From the NCBI RefSeq assembly GCF_022760755.1, contig NZ_JAIVFP010000001.1:637501-701500 (forward strand): a stretch of DNA of 64,000 bases, given 5' to 3'. A program made the translations under genes and the position numbers. Source of the DNA: Candidatus Rhodoblastus alkanivorans (lineage in GTDB: Bacteria; Pseudomonadota; Alphaproteobacteria; Rhizobiales; Beijerinckiaceae). Under the pieces are notes generated by a model. That model was given only the letters and a program-made list of their open reading frames with translations. It made no database searches and was not told the origin of the DNA. Each line of letters starts with the position of its first letter. Position 1 is the stretch's first letter. This document shows positions 53,966-61,610 of this stretch, one piece after another.

Positions 53966-55165
53966 TCATTTCGAACGGGCGTCAAACGCACCAGTCAGCG
54001 GCGTCGGATCGCCCAGTGCGGCGAGGCCGGTTTCAAGGCCGGCGATGAGATCGGCCTCGGCTTCGAGGCCGACCGACAATCGCAGCAATCCATCGTCTAT
54101 TCCGGCGGCGCGGCGTGCTTCCTCGCCCATTCCGGCATGGATCATGGTGGCTGGATGAGCGACAAGGCTCTCGACGCCGCCCAGGGATTCGGCGAATGCG
54201 AACACCTCCACGGATTCGACGAAGCGCCGAGCCGCTTCGGCGCCGCCGGCCAATTCGAAGCTCAGCATCGCGCCGAAGCCGGATTGTTGCGCCTTGGCGA
54301 TCGCATGGCCAGGATGTGAGGCAAGTCCTGGATAATGGACCGCGCTGACTTCGGCCCGGCCGACGAGAAAACGGGCGATCGCGGCGGCATTGGCCTGCTG
54401 CTGCAGGAGTCGCGGGAACAAGGTGCGCAATCCGCGCAGGGTCAAATAGGAATCGAACGGCGAGCCCGTCACGCCGATGGTATTGGCCCAGGCGGCCAAG
54501 GTTTCGGCTTCGGCGCGGTCGGCGGCGACGACGGCTCCGCCGACGACATCCGAATGGCCGTTGAGATATTTGGTCGTCGAATGGATGACGAAATCGGCGC
54601 CGAGCGTGATCGGACGTTGCAGGGCGGGCGAAAGAAAAGTGTTGTCGACCGCGACCTTCGCGCCGGCCGCATGGGCCCCCGCCGCAAGCGCGCGAATGTC
54701 GACCACGCGCATCAATGGATTGCTCGGCGTTTCGATCAGCACCAGGGCCGGTCGGCGCGCCAATGCCGCGCGCAAGGCGTCGTCGTCGTTCTGATCGACG
54801 AAGGCGACGTCGAAATGACCGCGCTCGCGGCGCGCGGCCAGCAGGCGATAGGTTCCGCCATAGCAATCGTGTGGGGCGATGACGAGGTCGTCGCGACGAA
54901 GGCGGGAAAGCACGAGGTCGACCGCCGCCATGCCGGAGGCGAGCACGATCGCCGCCGCGCCGCGCTCCAGTTGCGCGATGGCGTCGGCGAGCAGTTCGCG
55001 GGTCGGATTGGCGCCCCGGCTGTAGTCGTGGGCGCGCGGTCGATCATAGCCGGCGAAGGCGAAAGTGCTTGATAGGACGATCGGCGGCGTCACCGCGCCA
55101 AAGGCGGCGTCGGCGGCGACGCCATGGGCCGCCGCAATCGTTTCCGGGCGTCTCGTCTGGGACAT
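53966..55165 (-). CDS. metB: Cystathionine gamma-synthase / PLP-dependent trans-sulfuration enzyme
   Basis: A 399-residue enzyme from ATG 55165 (MSQTRRPETIAAAHGVAADA). PLP-binding Lys is in HSTTKYLNGHSDVVGG, the aspartate in VAVDNTFLSPALQRP. SRGANPTRELLADAIAQLE and GPSQG-like IETPSNPLMRV are family blocks. It forms cystathionine from an activated homoserine and cysteine; a gamma-lyase activity is possible. It diverges from ric. Confidence 0.85.
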   Translation of the reverse strand: MSQTRRPETIAAAHGVAADAAFGAVTPPIVLSSTFAFAGYDRPRAHDYSRGANPTRELLADAIAQLERGAAAIVLASGMAAVDLVLSRLRRDDLVIAPHDCYGGTYRLLAARRERGHFDVAFVDQNDDDALRAALARRPALVLIETPSNPLMRVVDIRALAAGAHAAGAKVAVDNTFLSPALQRPITLGADFVIHSTTKYLNGHSDVVGGAVVAADRAEAETLAAWANTIGVTGSPFDSYLTLRGLRTLFPRLLQQQANAAAIARFLVGRAEVSAVHYPGLASHPGHAIAKAQQSGFGAMLSFELAGGAEAARRFVESVEVFAFAESLGGVESLVAHPATMIHAGMGEEARRAAGIDDGLLRLSVGLEAEADLIAGLETGLAALGDPTPLTGAFDARSK

Positions 55166-55220
55166 TGCGATCAATCCTTTTGTCGGCCTCCCTCGATACA
55201 GGCCCCCACTCCGGTATTGG

Positions 55221-55234
55221 TTGCGCCGGCGCAA
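55221..55234. promoter_or_regulatory. TTGCG-N4-CGCAA palindrome upstream of ric
   Basis: TTGCGCCGGCGCAA is a perfect 14-bp palindrome 72 bp before ric and 56 bp before the divergent metB start. The TTGCG/CGCAA arms with a 4-bp centre fit the CRP/FNR-type sites of NO regulators such as NnrR. The assignment is inference. Confidence 0.45.
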
Positions 55235-55305
55235 CGATCGTCGATTTCCCGAGGCCTAGGCTAGCGTCGCGTCGAAGGACGAAATTTACTGGACCGAGGT
55301 TGACG

Positions 55306-55974
55306 ATGACAGAAACGAAAGGCGCTGAGCGGAATTTTGGCGCGATTCCGATCGGGGAAATCGCCGTGCGCGCCCCGGGTGCGACCGCAATCTTCCGCAA
55401 ATACAAGCTCGACTATTGCTGCAACGGCGGCGCCTCGCTCGCCGAAGCGGTTCGCAAGCGCGGTCTTGAACTTGGCGACATCGAACACCAGATCGCGGCG
55501 CTGCTCGAGCAGCCGGGCGAACCGCCGCGCGAGACCGAAGAGTTGATCGAATTCATCATCACGCGCTTTCACGACACCCACAGGCGCGAGTTTCCGGAAC
55601 TCATCCAGCTGGCGCGGCGAGTCGAACGCGTCCATGCCCACCATCCGCAAGCGCCGAAAGGTTTGGCGCAATTTTTGGAGCGGATAAGCGCGGATCTCGA
55701 AACGCATATGGAAAAGGAAGAACTTGTGCTCTTTCCTTTGATGCGCGCCCATCACCCCGGGGTATCCGCGCCCATCGCCGCCATGCGGGCGGAGCACGTC
55801 GATCACGGCGACGCCTTGGCGGCTCTGGCGACGGCGACCCATGATATGCAGGCGCCTCAGGGCGCCTGCGGCTCGTGGCTCGCGCTTTACGCCGGCCTGA
55901 AGAAATTGTCCGACGATCTCGTGGAACATATCCATGTCGAGAACAACATGCTCTTCCCACGCTTCATCGGTTGA
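55306..55974 (+). CDS. ric: RIC/YtfE/ScdA-type iron-sulfur cluster repair di-iron protein
   Basis: A 222-residue protein. The N-terminal ScdA domain has the CC pair in YKLDYCCNGGASLAEAV. The hemerythrin-like part has the metal His and Glu residues (IITRFHDTHRREFPEL, HMEKEELVLFPLMRAH, MRAEHVDHGDAL, VEHIHVENNMLFPRF). It repairs NO-damaged Fe-S clusters in the cytoplasm. The start at ATG 55306 fits the family N-terminus. Confidence 0.92.
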   Translation: MTETKGAERNFGAIPIGEIAVRAPGATAIFRKYKLDYCCNGGASLAEAVRKRGLELGDIEHQIAALLEQPGEPPRETEELIEFIITRFHDTHRREFPELIQLARRVERVHAHHPQAPKGLAQFLERISADLETHMEKEELVLFPLMRAHHPGVSAPIAAMRAEHVDHGDALAALATATHDMQAPQGACGSWLALYAGLKKLSDDLVEHIHVENNMLFPRFIG

Positions 55975-56137
55975 CTGGCCGGGCGCGATCAAAACGGCCG
56001 CCGCCGACGTGCTTTTTTTTCGGTGGCGCGTCGGGAATTTTGGATGACGTCCGGGTAGGTCGTTCTCTCCCCACGCAACGCTGGTCCATCGCCGTGACAT
56101 GGACGGCTGAGCTGCTGCCGGCTTCGTGGACGGTCTG

Positions 56138-56977
56138 TTAAGCTAATCCCACCTTCCTTTCGAACTCAACCGGGCTGAGATAGCCGATGGTCGAGTGCCG
56201 GCGCGCGGTATTGTAGAAGCGATCGATATAATCGAACACAACCGCCCCGGCGGCGTCGCGCGTCCGGTAGACTTTTCTGCCTATGCGCTCGGTTTTCAAG
56301 GATGAGAAGAACGACTCCATCGCCGCATTGTCCCAGACATTGCCAGAGCGGCTCATCGAACAGGTCACGCCATTGTCTGTCATCAGGCGTTGGAACTGGT
56401 CGCTGGTGTATTGGCTAGGTTCAAGCCGTCGTCGCCAGATCGCCATGATGAGCGCGTCGGCGACCAGTTGTGCGGTCATTTCCGCCTTCATCGACCAGCC
56501 GACGACCCGTCGCGAGAACAGGTCGATCACGGCAGCGACATAAAGCCAGCCCTCGGCTGTCCAGATGTAGGTGAAGTCGGCAATCCACTTCCGGTTCGGT
56601 CGCTCGGCGACAAATTGGCGATCCAGAACATTCGGCGCCACGGCATTGGCGAGCCTTTGGCCTCCGTCTTTCGGCAAGCCACGCCGCCGAGGCCGCGCCC
56701 GCAAGGCGTTTGCCCGCATCAGCCGCTCGATCTTGTGCAGCCCGCAGGAGAAGCCGTCGGACAAGACATCCCGCCAGACGCGCCGAGCGCCATAGGTTCT
56801 GCCGCTGGCGACAAAACTCGCCCGGATTGAGGCCGTCATCTCCTCGTCGATCTGCTCACGGACGCTTGGCCCACGTTTGAGCCAGGCGTGAAAGCCCGAG
56901 CGGGAGACGTCCAGCGCTTCGCAGAGCCATGCCACCGGCCAGATCGAACGATGCTTCGCGATAAAAGCGAATCTCAT
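56138..56977 (-). CDS. IS3-family OrfB (integrase-core transposase)
   Basis: A 279-residue OrfB. HTH_21-like GRTYGARRVWRDVL precedes the rve core with Asp in WIADFTYIWTA, Asp in LMTDNGVTCSMS and Glu in WDNAAMESFFSSLKTERIG, and the ending YNTARRHSTIGYLSPVEF. It overlaps orfA by 4 bp. A slippery run A6 (57008-57013, minus strand) in orfA leads by -1 shift into this frame. Confidence 0.88.
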   Translation of the reverse strand: MRFAFIAKHRSIWPVAWLCEALDVSRSGFHAWLKRGPSVREQIDEEMTASIRASFVASGRTYGARRVWRDVLSDGFSCGLHKIERLMRANALRARPRRRGLPKDGGQRLANAVAPNVLDRQFVAERPNRKWIADFTYIWTAEGWLYVAAVIDLFSRRVVGWSMKAEMTAQLVADALIMAIWRRRLEPSQYTSDQFQRLMTDNGVTCSMSRSGNVWDNAAMESFFSSLKTERIGRKVYRTRDAAGAVVFDYIDRFYNTARRHSTIGYLSPVEFERKVGLA

Positions 56978-57270
56978 TTCGCTTCCCTCGCAAAGAAGGC
57001 TGCGGCCTTTTTTAGAATGTCGCGCTCCGCCCGCAGTTTGGCGACTTCGCGCCGCAGACGATCAATTTCCATCTGTTCGGGCTTCATCTGGCCATTGCCT
57101 GGAAACGCTTGAGCGGGGTCGCCAGCCATTTCCTTCACCCAACGGCGCAACATATTTTCATGGAGGTCGTGGTCCCGCGCCGCCTGTGCGACGCTCACGC
57201 CGCGCTCACGAATAAGTCGCACCGCCTCGATCTTGAATTCCCGACTGAATTTACGCCTTTCCATCGCCAA
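56974..57270 (-). CDS. IS3-family OrfA
   Basis: A 98-residue HTH protein (FSREFKIEAVRLIRERGVSV, then ARDHDLHENMLRRWVKEM) with a C-terminal helix for multimerisation (LRREVAKLRAERDILKKAAA). The IS3 element is inserted into the start of an IS21 istA gene lying to its right. Confidence 0.88.
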   Translation of the reverse strand: MAMERRKFSREFKIEAVRLIRERGVSVAQAARDHDLHENMLRRWVKEMAGDPAQAFPGNGQMKPEQMEIDRLRREVAKLRAERDILKKAAAFFAREAK

Positions 57271-57299
57271 CCTCCGGCTTCGTCAAACACCTTATCTCG

Positions 57300-57553
57300 G
57301 TGTCCGAAAAACCGGCAGCAGCTCAGAACTTTGCGGACCGTGTCGCGCGCGATCCCCAGCTCCCGCGCGATCCGCTTGATCCCTTTGCCGTTCTGGAAAT
57401 GCTCGAACCGGATCCGCGTGATCGTCTCCACGCCCATCATCCCCAGACCCCTCCGCAAAGCCGGAAGGATCGCTGAAAGCCGTAACCGGGGGGACAATCT
57501 TCAACGCGAAATCAGCCCCTCAAGGGGACAACATTCCACGCGATCTCACAGAC
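57300..57553 (-). mobile_element. IS21 remnant: end with two 24-bp repeats and start of istA
   Basis: istA starts at about 57440 (MMGVETITRIRFEHFQNGKG, IKRIARELGIARDTVRKVL) and is broken after ~40 codons by the IS3 element. Upstream, two related 24-bp direct repeats beginning GGGGACAA (57490-57513 and 57524-57547) are the multiple terminal sites typical of IS21. istB is absent. Confidence 0.7.
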
Positions 57554-57726
57554 TGCGGCCGTAAAGCGCGGCAAGGCGGCGCTTCACGTCATTGAACAGC
57601 GGCGATCGAACCATGGCGGAGCTGGCGTCTGGATGAGCTTTCTTCACGGAAAGCGCTTCAATCGCCGGATATTCCGTTGGATGTCGGATTCGCGGCGCGG
57701 CGAAATCAGAAATTCGCCGCGATCGA

Positions 57727-58572
57727 CTATTTTCGGCTCGCCGCCGTCCAGATCGGCAGGACAATATTCGCCCACAGGCGCGTGTCCCTGCCGCCATAGT
57801 TCTGCTCGGCGACATCGGTTGTCAGTTTCAGCTGAAGATCGACCGGGCCGAAATTGTATCCGACGAGGCCGCCGAGCGCGAACTGGCTCTGGCGGGCGTA
57901 GCCGGCATAGGGACTTGAAAGATCTGTCGAGCCGAAACCGACGGCGCCGATCTCCCATTTGCCGAACGTCTTGGTCGCGGTCAGGTCGTAGTTGAACCAG
58001 GACGGCGCGAAGGAGCCGACCGTCGTCCCGTTCCGGCCTGTGCCGTAGAGGAAGGTCGCGGAGAGATTCCAGCCGTCGTTGAGGTAGGACAGCGCAGCAA
58101 CCTGCATGAAAGTCGCGAAATCATAAGCGACGCCAATCTGCTCCAAGGGTCCCTCGACCGGAAGATGAACGCCTTCGTGGACGCCGAAGAAGAAATGATT
58201 GCCGAGATCCCATTTCAGGCTCATCTCGACCAGCGGATTTGTCCAGCCGGCCTTGTTCAGTCCGACCGGATTGTCGATGCTGACCTGAGCCACCGGGGTC
58301 GCCGCGTCAAAGCCAAGTCGGCCGCCTAGCAAGGTCCAGGGCGTCGACCAAACGATCCAGGCTGGCGTCAATACGCCGACGTCTGTCGCGGGATGCGTGT
58401 CGCGCGCGCCCCAGTTGGGCAGGATGATGTCATAAAGGCCCTCGGGCAAAGGCGCCGCGATGGCGAGACCGGTCGTCGTGCCCGGCTGAAATTGCGAGCC
58501 CGCGTGAGCCTCTTGCGGCGCATGAGCGAAGACCGCGGCAAGCGCGGCGACTGAGAGATAGTTGATGCGCAA
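57727..58572 (-). CDS. Outer-membrane protein of the phenol/MetA-degradation (SphA) family
   Basis: A 281-residue protein with signal peptide (MRINYLSVAALAAVFAHAPQ, cleavage after AHA). Its mature part alternates polar and aromatic residues in beta-strand patterns (FGVHEGVHLPVEGPLEQIGV, WNLSATFLYGTGRNG). Such barrels often accompany hydrophobic or ketone-degrading operons. It lies 150 bp beyond acxC in the same direction, behind the hairpin at 58666-58694. Partial cotranscription is possible. Function in ketone uptake is inference. Confidence 0.75.
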   Translation of the reverse strand: MRINYLSVAALAAVFAHAPQEAHAGSQFQPGTTTGLAIAAPLPEGLYDIILPNWGARDTHPATDVGVLTPAWIVWSTPWTLLGGRLGFDAATPVAQVSIDNPVGLNKAGWTNPLVEMSLKWDLGNHFFFGVHEGVHLPVEGPLEQIGVAYDFATFMQVAALSYLNDGWNLSATFLYGTGRNGTTVGSFAPSWFNYDLTATKTFGKWEIGAVGFGSTDLSSPYAGYARQSQFALGGLVGYNFGPVDLQLKLTTDVAEQNYGGRDTRLWANIVLPIWTAASRK

Positions 58573-58665
58573 TGTTTCCTCCGCCCGGCAAGGCGCACGA
58601 CATCGATCTCGCGAAACGTCGTTTCACGGGCCGGTCGTCGAATGCTGTTCTGATTGAGCCAAAGA

Positions 58666-58694
58666 CCGCCGGCGGGTGGGAGGTCCGCCGGCGG
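58666..58694 (-). terminator. Hairpin after acxC
   Basis: CCGCCGGCGG at 58666-58675 and again at 58685-58694; each is self-complementary and they pair across a 9-nt loop. On the minus strand the stem is followed by TCTTTGG. It lies 28 bp after the acxC stop and may reduce read-through into the outer-membrane protein gene. Confidence 0.6.
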
Positions 58695-58721
58695 CTTTGC
58701 CTTTCGAGCGACCCGGGGGGG

Positions 58722-59222
58722 TCAGGCGCGCTCGGGCACCGGGAGATTGACCCAATCCCGGTAGAAGGTCTCGATATCCGGCTCGAAATCGTGAATCACC
58801 GGATACCAGGGCGTCGGGGCTTCGACGTCATGCATGGTCCCGCATTTCGGGCAGTAATATTCGCGATAGACCTGCCATTGCGTGTCGGGCGCCATCAGCT
58901 TGGGATAGACATCCGTCATCGCTTCCTCGGTGTCGCGGACATAGATCGAGGCATGGAGCTTCCAGTTCTGCGTGTGATCGCAGAACTCGTGGCCGCAATC
59001 GCATTTGATCATCCATTTCTTGTCGCTCGCGCGCTGCACGATGTTCATGTGCGGAGCGAGCGGCAGCACGATCTTGTCAGCGTAGGCAACCCTGGCCTGG
59101 AGCGCCGCGAGATATTTCTCGAAGCGGCCCAGGTCCTTGGGCATGGAGAGCATGCGGAAGGTGGTTTCCCAGTCGAGCTTGCCGTCGACCAGATTGGCGA
59201 CCTGTTCCTCGGTGTAGGACAT
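58722..59222 (-). CDS. acxC: Acetone carboxylase gamma subunit
   Basis: A 166-residue subunit (MSYTEEQVANLVDGKLDWET). A metal-binding Cys pattern is visible in CDCGHEFCDHTQNW and YYCPKCGTMHDVE. In the alpha2-beta2-gamma2 enzyme this subunit completes the complex that carboxylates acetone to acetoacetate at the expense of ATP. It follows acxB after 36 bp. Confidence 0.93.
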   Translation of the reverse strand: MSYTEEQVANLVDGKLDWETTFRMLSMPKDLGRFEKYLAALQARVAYADKIVLPLAPHMNIVQRASDKKWMIKCDCGHEFCDHTQNWKLHASIYVRDTEEAMTDVYPKLMAPDTQWQVYREYYCPKCGTMHDVEAPTPWYPVIHDFEPDIETFYRDWVNLPVPERA

Positions 59223-59258
59223 GTTCGTTTCCTCAATGTTTGAAGCGTGGCTGGCGGA

Positions 59259-61595
59259 TCATTCCTCGACCTGGACGACGGTGTGGACGTCGGGCAGGAG
59301 CGAGAGATCCATGCGGTGCTTGGAGCCGTAGGACGGCACGCCGAGTTCCTCTTCGCGCAGGTCCCAGCCGGCGGGCAGGTCCCAGAAGGACTTGAATTCC
59401 GACTTGAACTTTTCGGACAGGCCGAAGCTCGTCGCGAACATGTGCCGCACCTGGACGGAGGCGTGTTTGTCGAGGATGCGCTGGCGCTCTTCCTTCATCC
59501 ATTCGCGGGTCGGCACGGCGCGCGCCAGGCGCTCCTTGCGGATTTCCGCGCGCCGCGCCTGCGTCTTCGCCGCGTCGACCGTGAATACGCCCTTGGCGTC
59601 CACGGCGAAGACCGCGCCATAGACCTTGGCGGCATATTCCGGCAGCAGGAATTTTTGATTCAGATCGTCCTCGATGGCCTTGGGGTCGCGGTCGATGGGA
59701 TCGCCGAAGCCCGGTCCGCCGCGCAGGTAGTTCAGATAGAGGTCGTGGTTTTCGTAGCAATCCTCCGTCGTGACGCATTGCTTGTCACGCTTGACCGCCG
59801 CGGTCGCGTCGATGTGGCGCTCGTAATCCGGATGGGTCGGATCGAGATCGCCGCCGAGCGGCAGCGAGTCGCCGACTGCGATGCGCTCCTTCAGGCCGGT
59901 GTTGTGGGCTTCGAAGCGATAGCCGGTGGCCGAGGGATAGCCGCCCATCATGCCCCAGTCGCTGTTCATGAAGCCATTGCCCATGAAGAACATGGTCCAG
60001 TCCTGGGCGTTCCACACCATGCGCAAGGTCTCGAAGCCGCAGCCGCCGCGATATTTGCCGTAGCCGCCGGAATTGGCCTTCACATTGCGGCCGAGATAGA
60101 GAAGCGGCTCGGCCATTTCCCAGATCTCGATGTCGCCCATGTCGCCTTCCGGGTTCCAGATCGCGGCGGCGTGGTTCAACCCGTCCTTGACCGCGCAGGC
60201 ACCGGTTCCGCAGGACGAAGCCTCGAACGAGTTGACCGCGTGGATTTCACCGTCCTGGTTGATGCCGCCGCCCTGCAGCCAGTTCGACGTATTGGCGTTG
60301 CCGGCGTTGACTTCCTCCAGATAGCCGCGGCTGAAATAGGATTGACCTAGACCGCGCCACAAAGCCGCCCAGCCGGACACCAGGAAGTGCCAGGCATAGG
60401 CGTGGCCGGTGCGGCGGTCGTCGGGATTGCACCAGGAGCCTTTGGGCAGGTGGAAATCGGTGGCGAAATAGGCGCCGTCATTGATGCGCTGCGTCGGCAC
60501 CAAAGTTTGGCACATCATCACCCAGATCCCCGAGGTGAAGGCGACCTGATGGGCGTTGAAGGTATGCCAGCCCCAGCGGCTCGCGCCCTCGAAATCGAGC
60601 TTCCACGAACCGTCGCCGCGAATGGTCATTTCGCAGGGCGAATGCATGATGGAGTCGAGCTTGGCGAAGGCAGATGAAACCTGCACGTCGGGATGCTTGA
60701 AGGGTACGTCGACGAAGGCCACCTTGCGATATTTGCCCGGCAGGGTCATCGCCTTGATGCGGCCCAACAGGCCGCGACGGCCTTCCTCGATCACCTCGCT
60801 AGCGAATTTCTCGTAAGCCTCGAGACCGTCGGCGCGGATCACCTCCTCGACCAGATCGCGGATCATGTGGCAGCCGGCGATGCGGGTGCGTTCGTCCAGG
60901 ATCCAGTATTTCGGCGTGCGCACCGAGCGCTGCGATTCATGCAGCCAGTCGCGCAGGGGCGTGTCGTTCACGCCGGTCTTCCGGCAGGTGATCATGTAGC
61001 CGTCGCCGAAGCGCTGCACCTGGCCGGTGGACATCGAGCCGGGCGTCACCGCGCCGGTGTCGATGACGTGGGTGACGCCGCCAACCCAGCCGATCAGCTT
61101 GTTCTCCCAGAAGATCGGAACGATGGTCGCGATGTCGCAAGGATGCACATTGCCGATGGCGCAGTCGTTGGTCGTGAACATGTCGCCGGGATTGATGCCC
61201 GGATTCCCCTCCCAATTGTTCTCGATCATATATTTGATCGCCGCGCCCATCGTGCCGACATGGATGATGATGCCGGTCGAGGTCACCACGCAGTCGCCGG
61301 CCGCGTTATAGAGGGTGAAGCAAAGCTCGCCCTCCTGCTCCACGATCGGGCTCGCCGCGATCTTCTTCGCCGTTTCGCGGGCGTGGACCACGCCGCCGCG
61401 CAGCTTCGAGAACAGCTTCTCATAACGGATCGGATCGCTGTCGCGAAAGGCGAGCTTTTCGAGGCCGTTGTAATAGCCGGTCGCTTTGGTGCGCTCGATG
61501 ATGGCGTCGCGATATTGCTTCAGCGTCAGTCCATTGCCGAGCAGATTGCCGTAATTGGTCGCGAGGCCAGCGAAATTTTTGTCCTGCATGTTCAT
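59259..61595 (-). CDS. acxB: Acetone carboxylase alpha subunit (hydantoinase B/oxoprolinase family)
   Basis: A 778-residue HyuB-type subunit (MNMQDKNFAGLATNYGNLLG). Family blocks include IVEQEGELCFTLYNAAGDCV, GDMFTTNDCAIGNVHPCD and SSCGTGACAVKDGLNHAAAI. Mn-dependent carboxylation of the activated enol takes place here. It starts 15 bp after acxA. The frame is intact and full length. Confidence 0.93.
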   Translation of the reverse strand: MNMQDKNFAGLATNYGNLLGNGLTLKQYRDAIIERTKATGYYNGLEKLAFRDSDPIRYEKLFSKLRGGVVHARETAKKIAASPIVEQEGELCFTLYNAAGDCVVTSTGIIIHVGTMGAAIKYMIENNWEGNPGINPGDMFTTNDCAIGNVHPCDIATIVPIFWENKLIGWVGGVTHVIDTGAVTPGSMSTGQVQRFGDGYMITCRKTGVNDTPLRDWLHESQRSVRTPKYWILDERTRIAGCHMIRDLVEEVIRADGLEAYEKFASEVIEEGRRGLLGRIKAMTLPGKYRKVAFVDVPFKHPDVQVSSAFAKLDSIMHSPCEMTIRGDGSWKLDFEGASRWGWHTFNAHQVAFTSGIWVMMCQTLVPTQRINDGAYFATDFHLPKGSWCNPDDRRTGHAYAWHFLVSGWAALWRGLGQSYFSRGYLEEVNAGNANTSNWLQGGGINQDGEIHAVNSFEASSCGTGACAVKDGLNHAAAIWNPEGDMGDIEIWEMAEPLLYLGRNVKANSGGYGKYRGGCGFETLRMVWNAQDWTMFFMGNGFMNSDWGMMGGYPSATGYRFEAHNTGLKERIAVGDSLPLGGDLDPTHPDYERHIDATAAVKRDKQCVTTEDCYENHDLYLNYLRGGPGFGDPIDRDPKAIEDDLNQKFLLPEYAAKVYGAVFAVDAKGVFTVDAAKTQARRAEIRKERLARAVPTREWMKEERQRILDKHASVQVRHMFATSFGLSEKFKSEFKSFWDLPAGWDLREEELGVPSYGSKHRMDLSLLPDVHTVVQVEE

Positions 61596-61610
61596 GGTGG
61601 AATCCTCCCC

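Noticed and set aside
57546-57815. Minus-strand frame between the IS21 end and the outer-membrane protein gene
   Set aside because: The C-terminal half looks protein-like but it overlaps the IS21 terminus and the barrel gene end, and no family is recognised.
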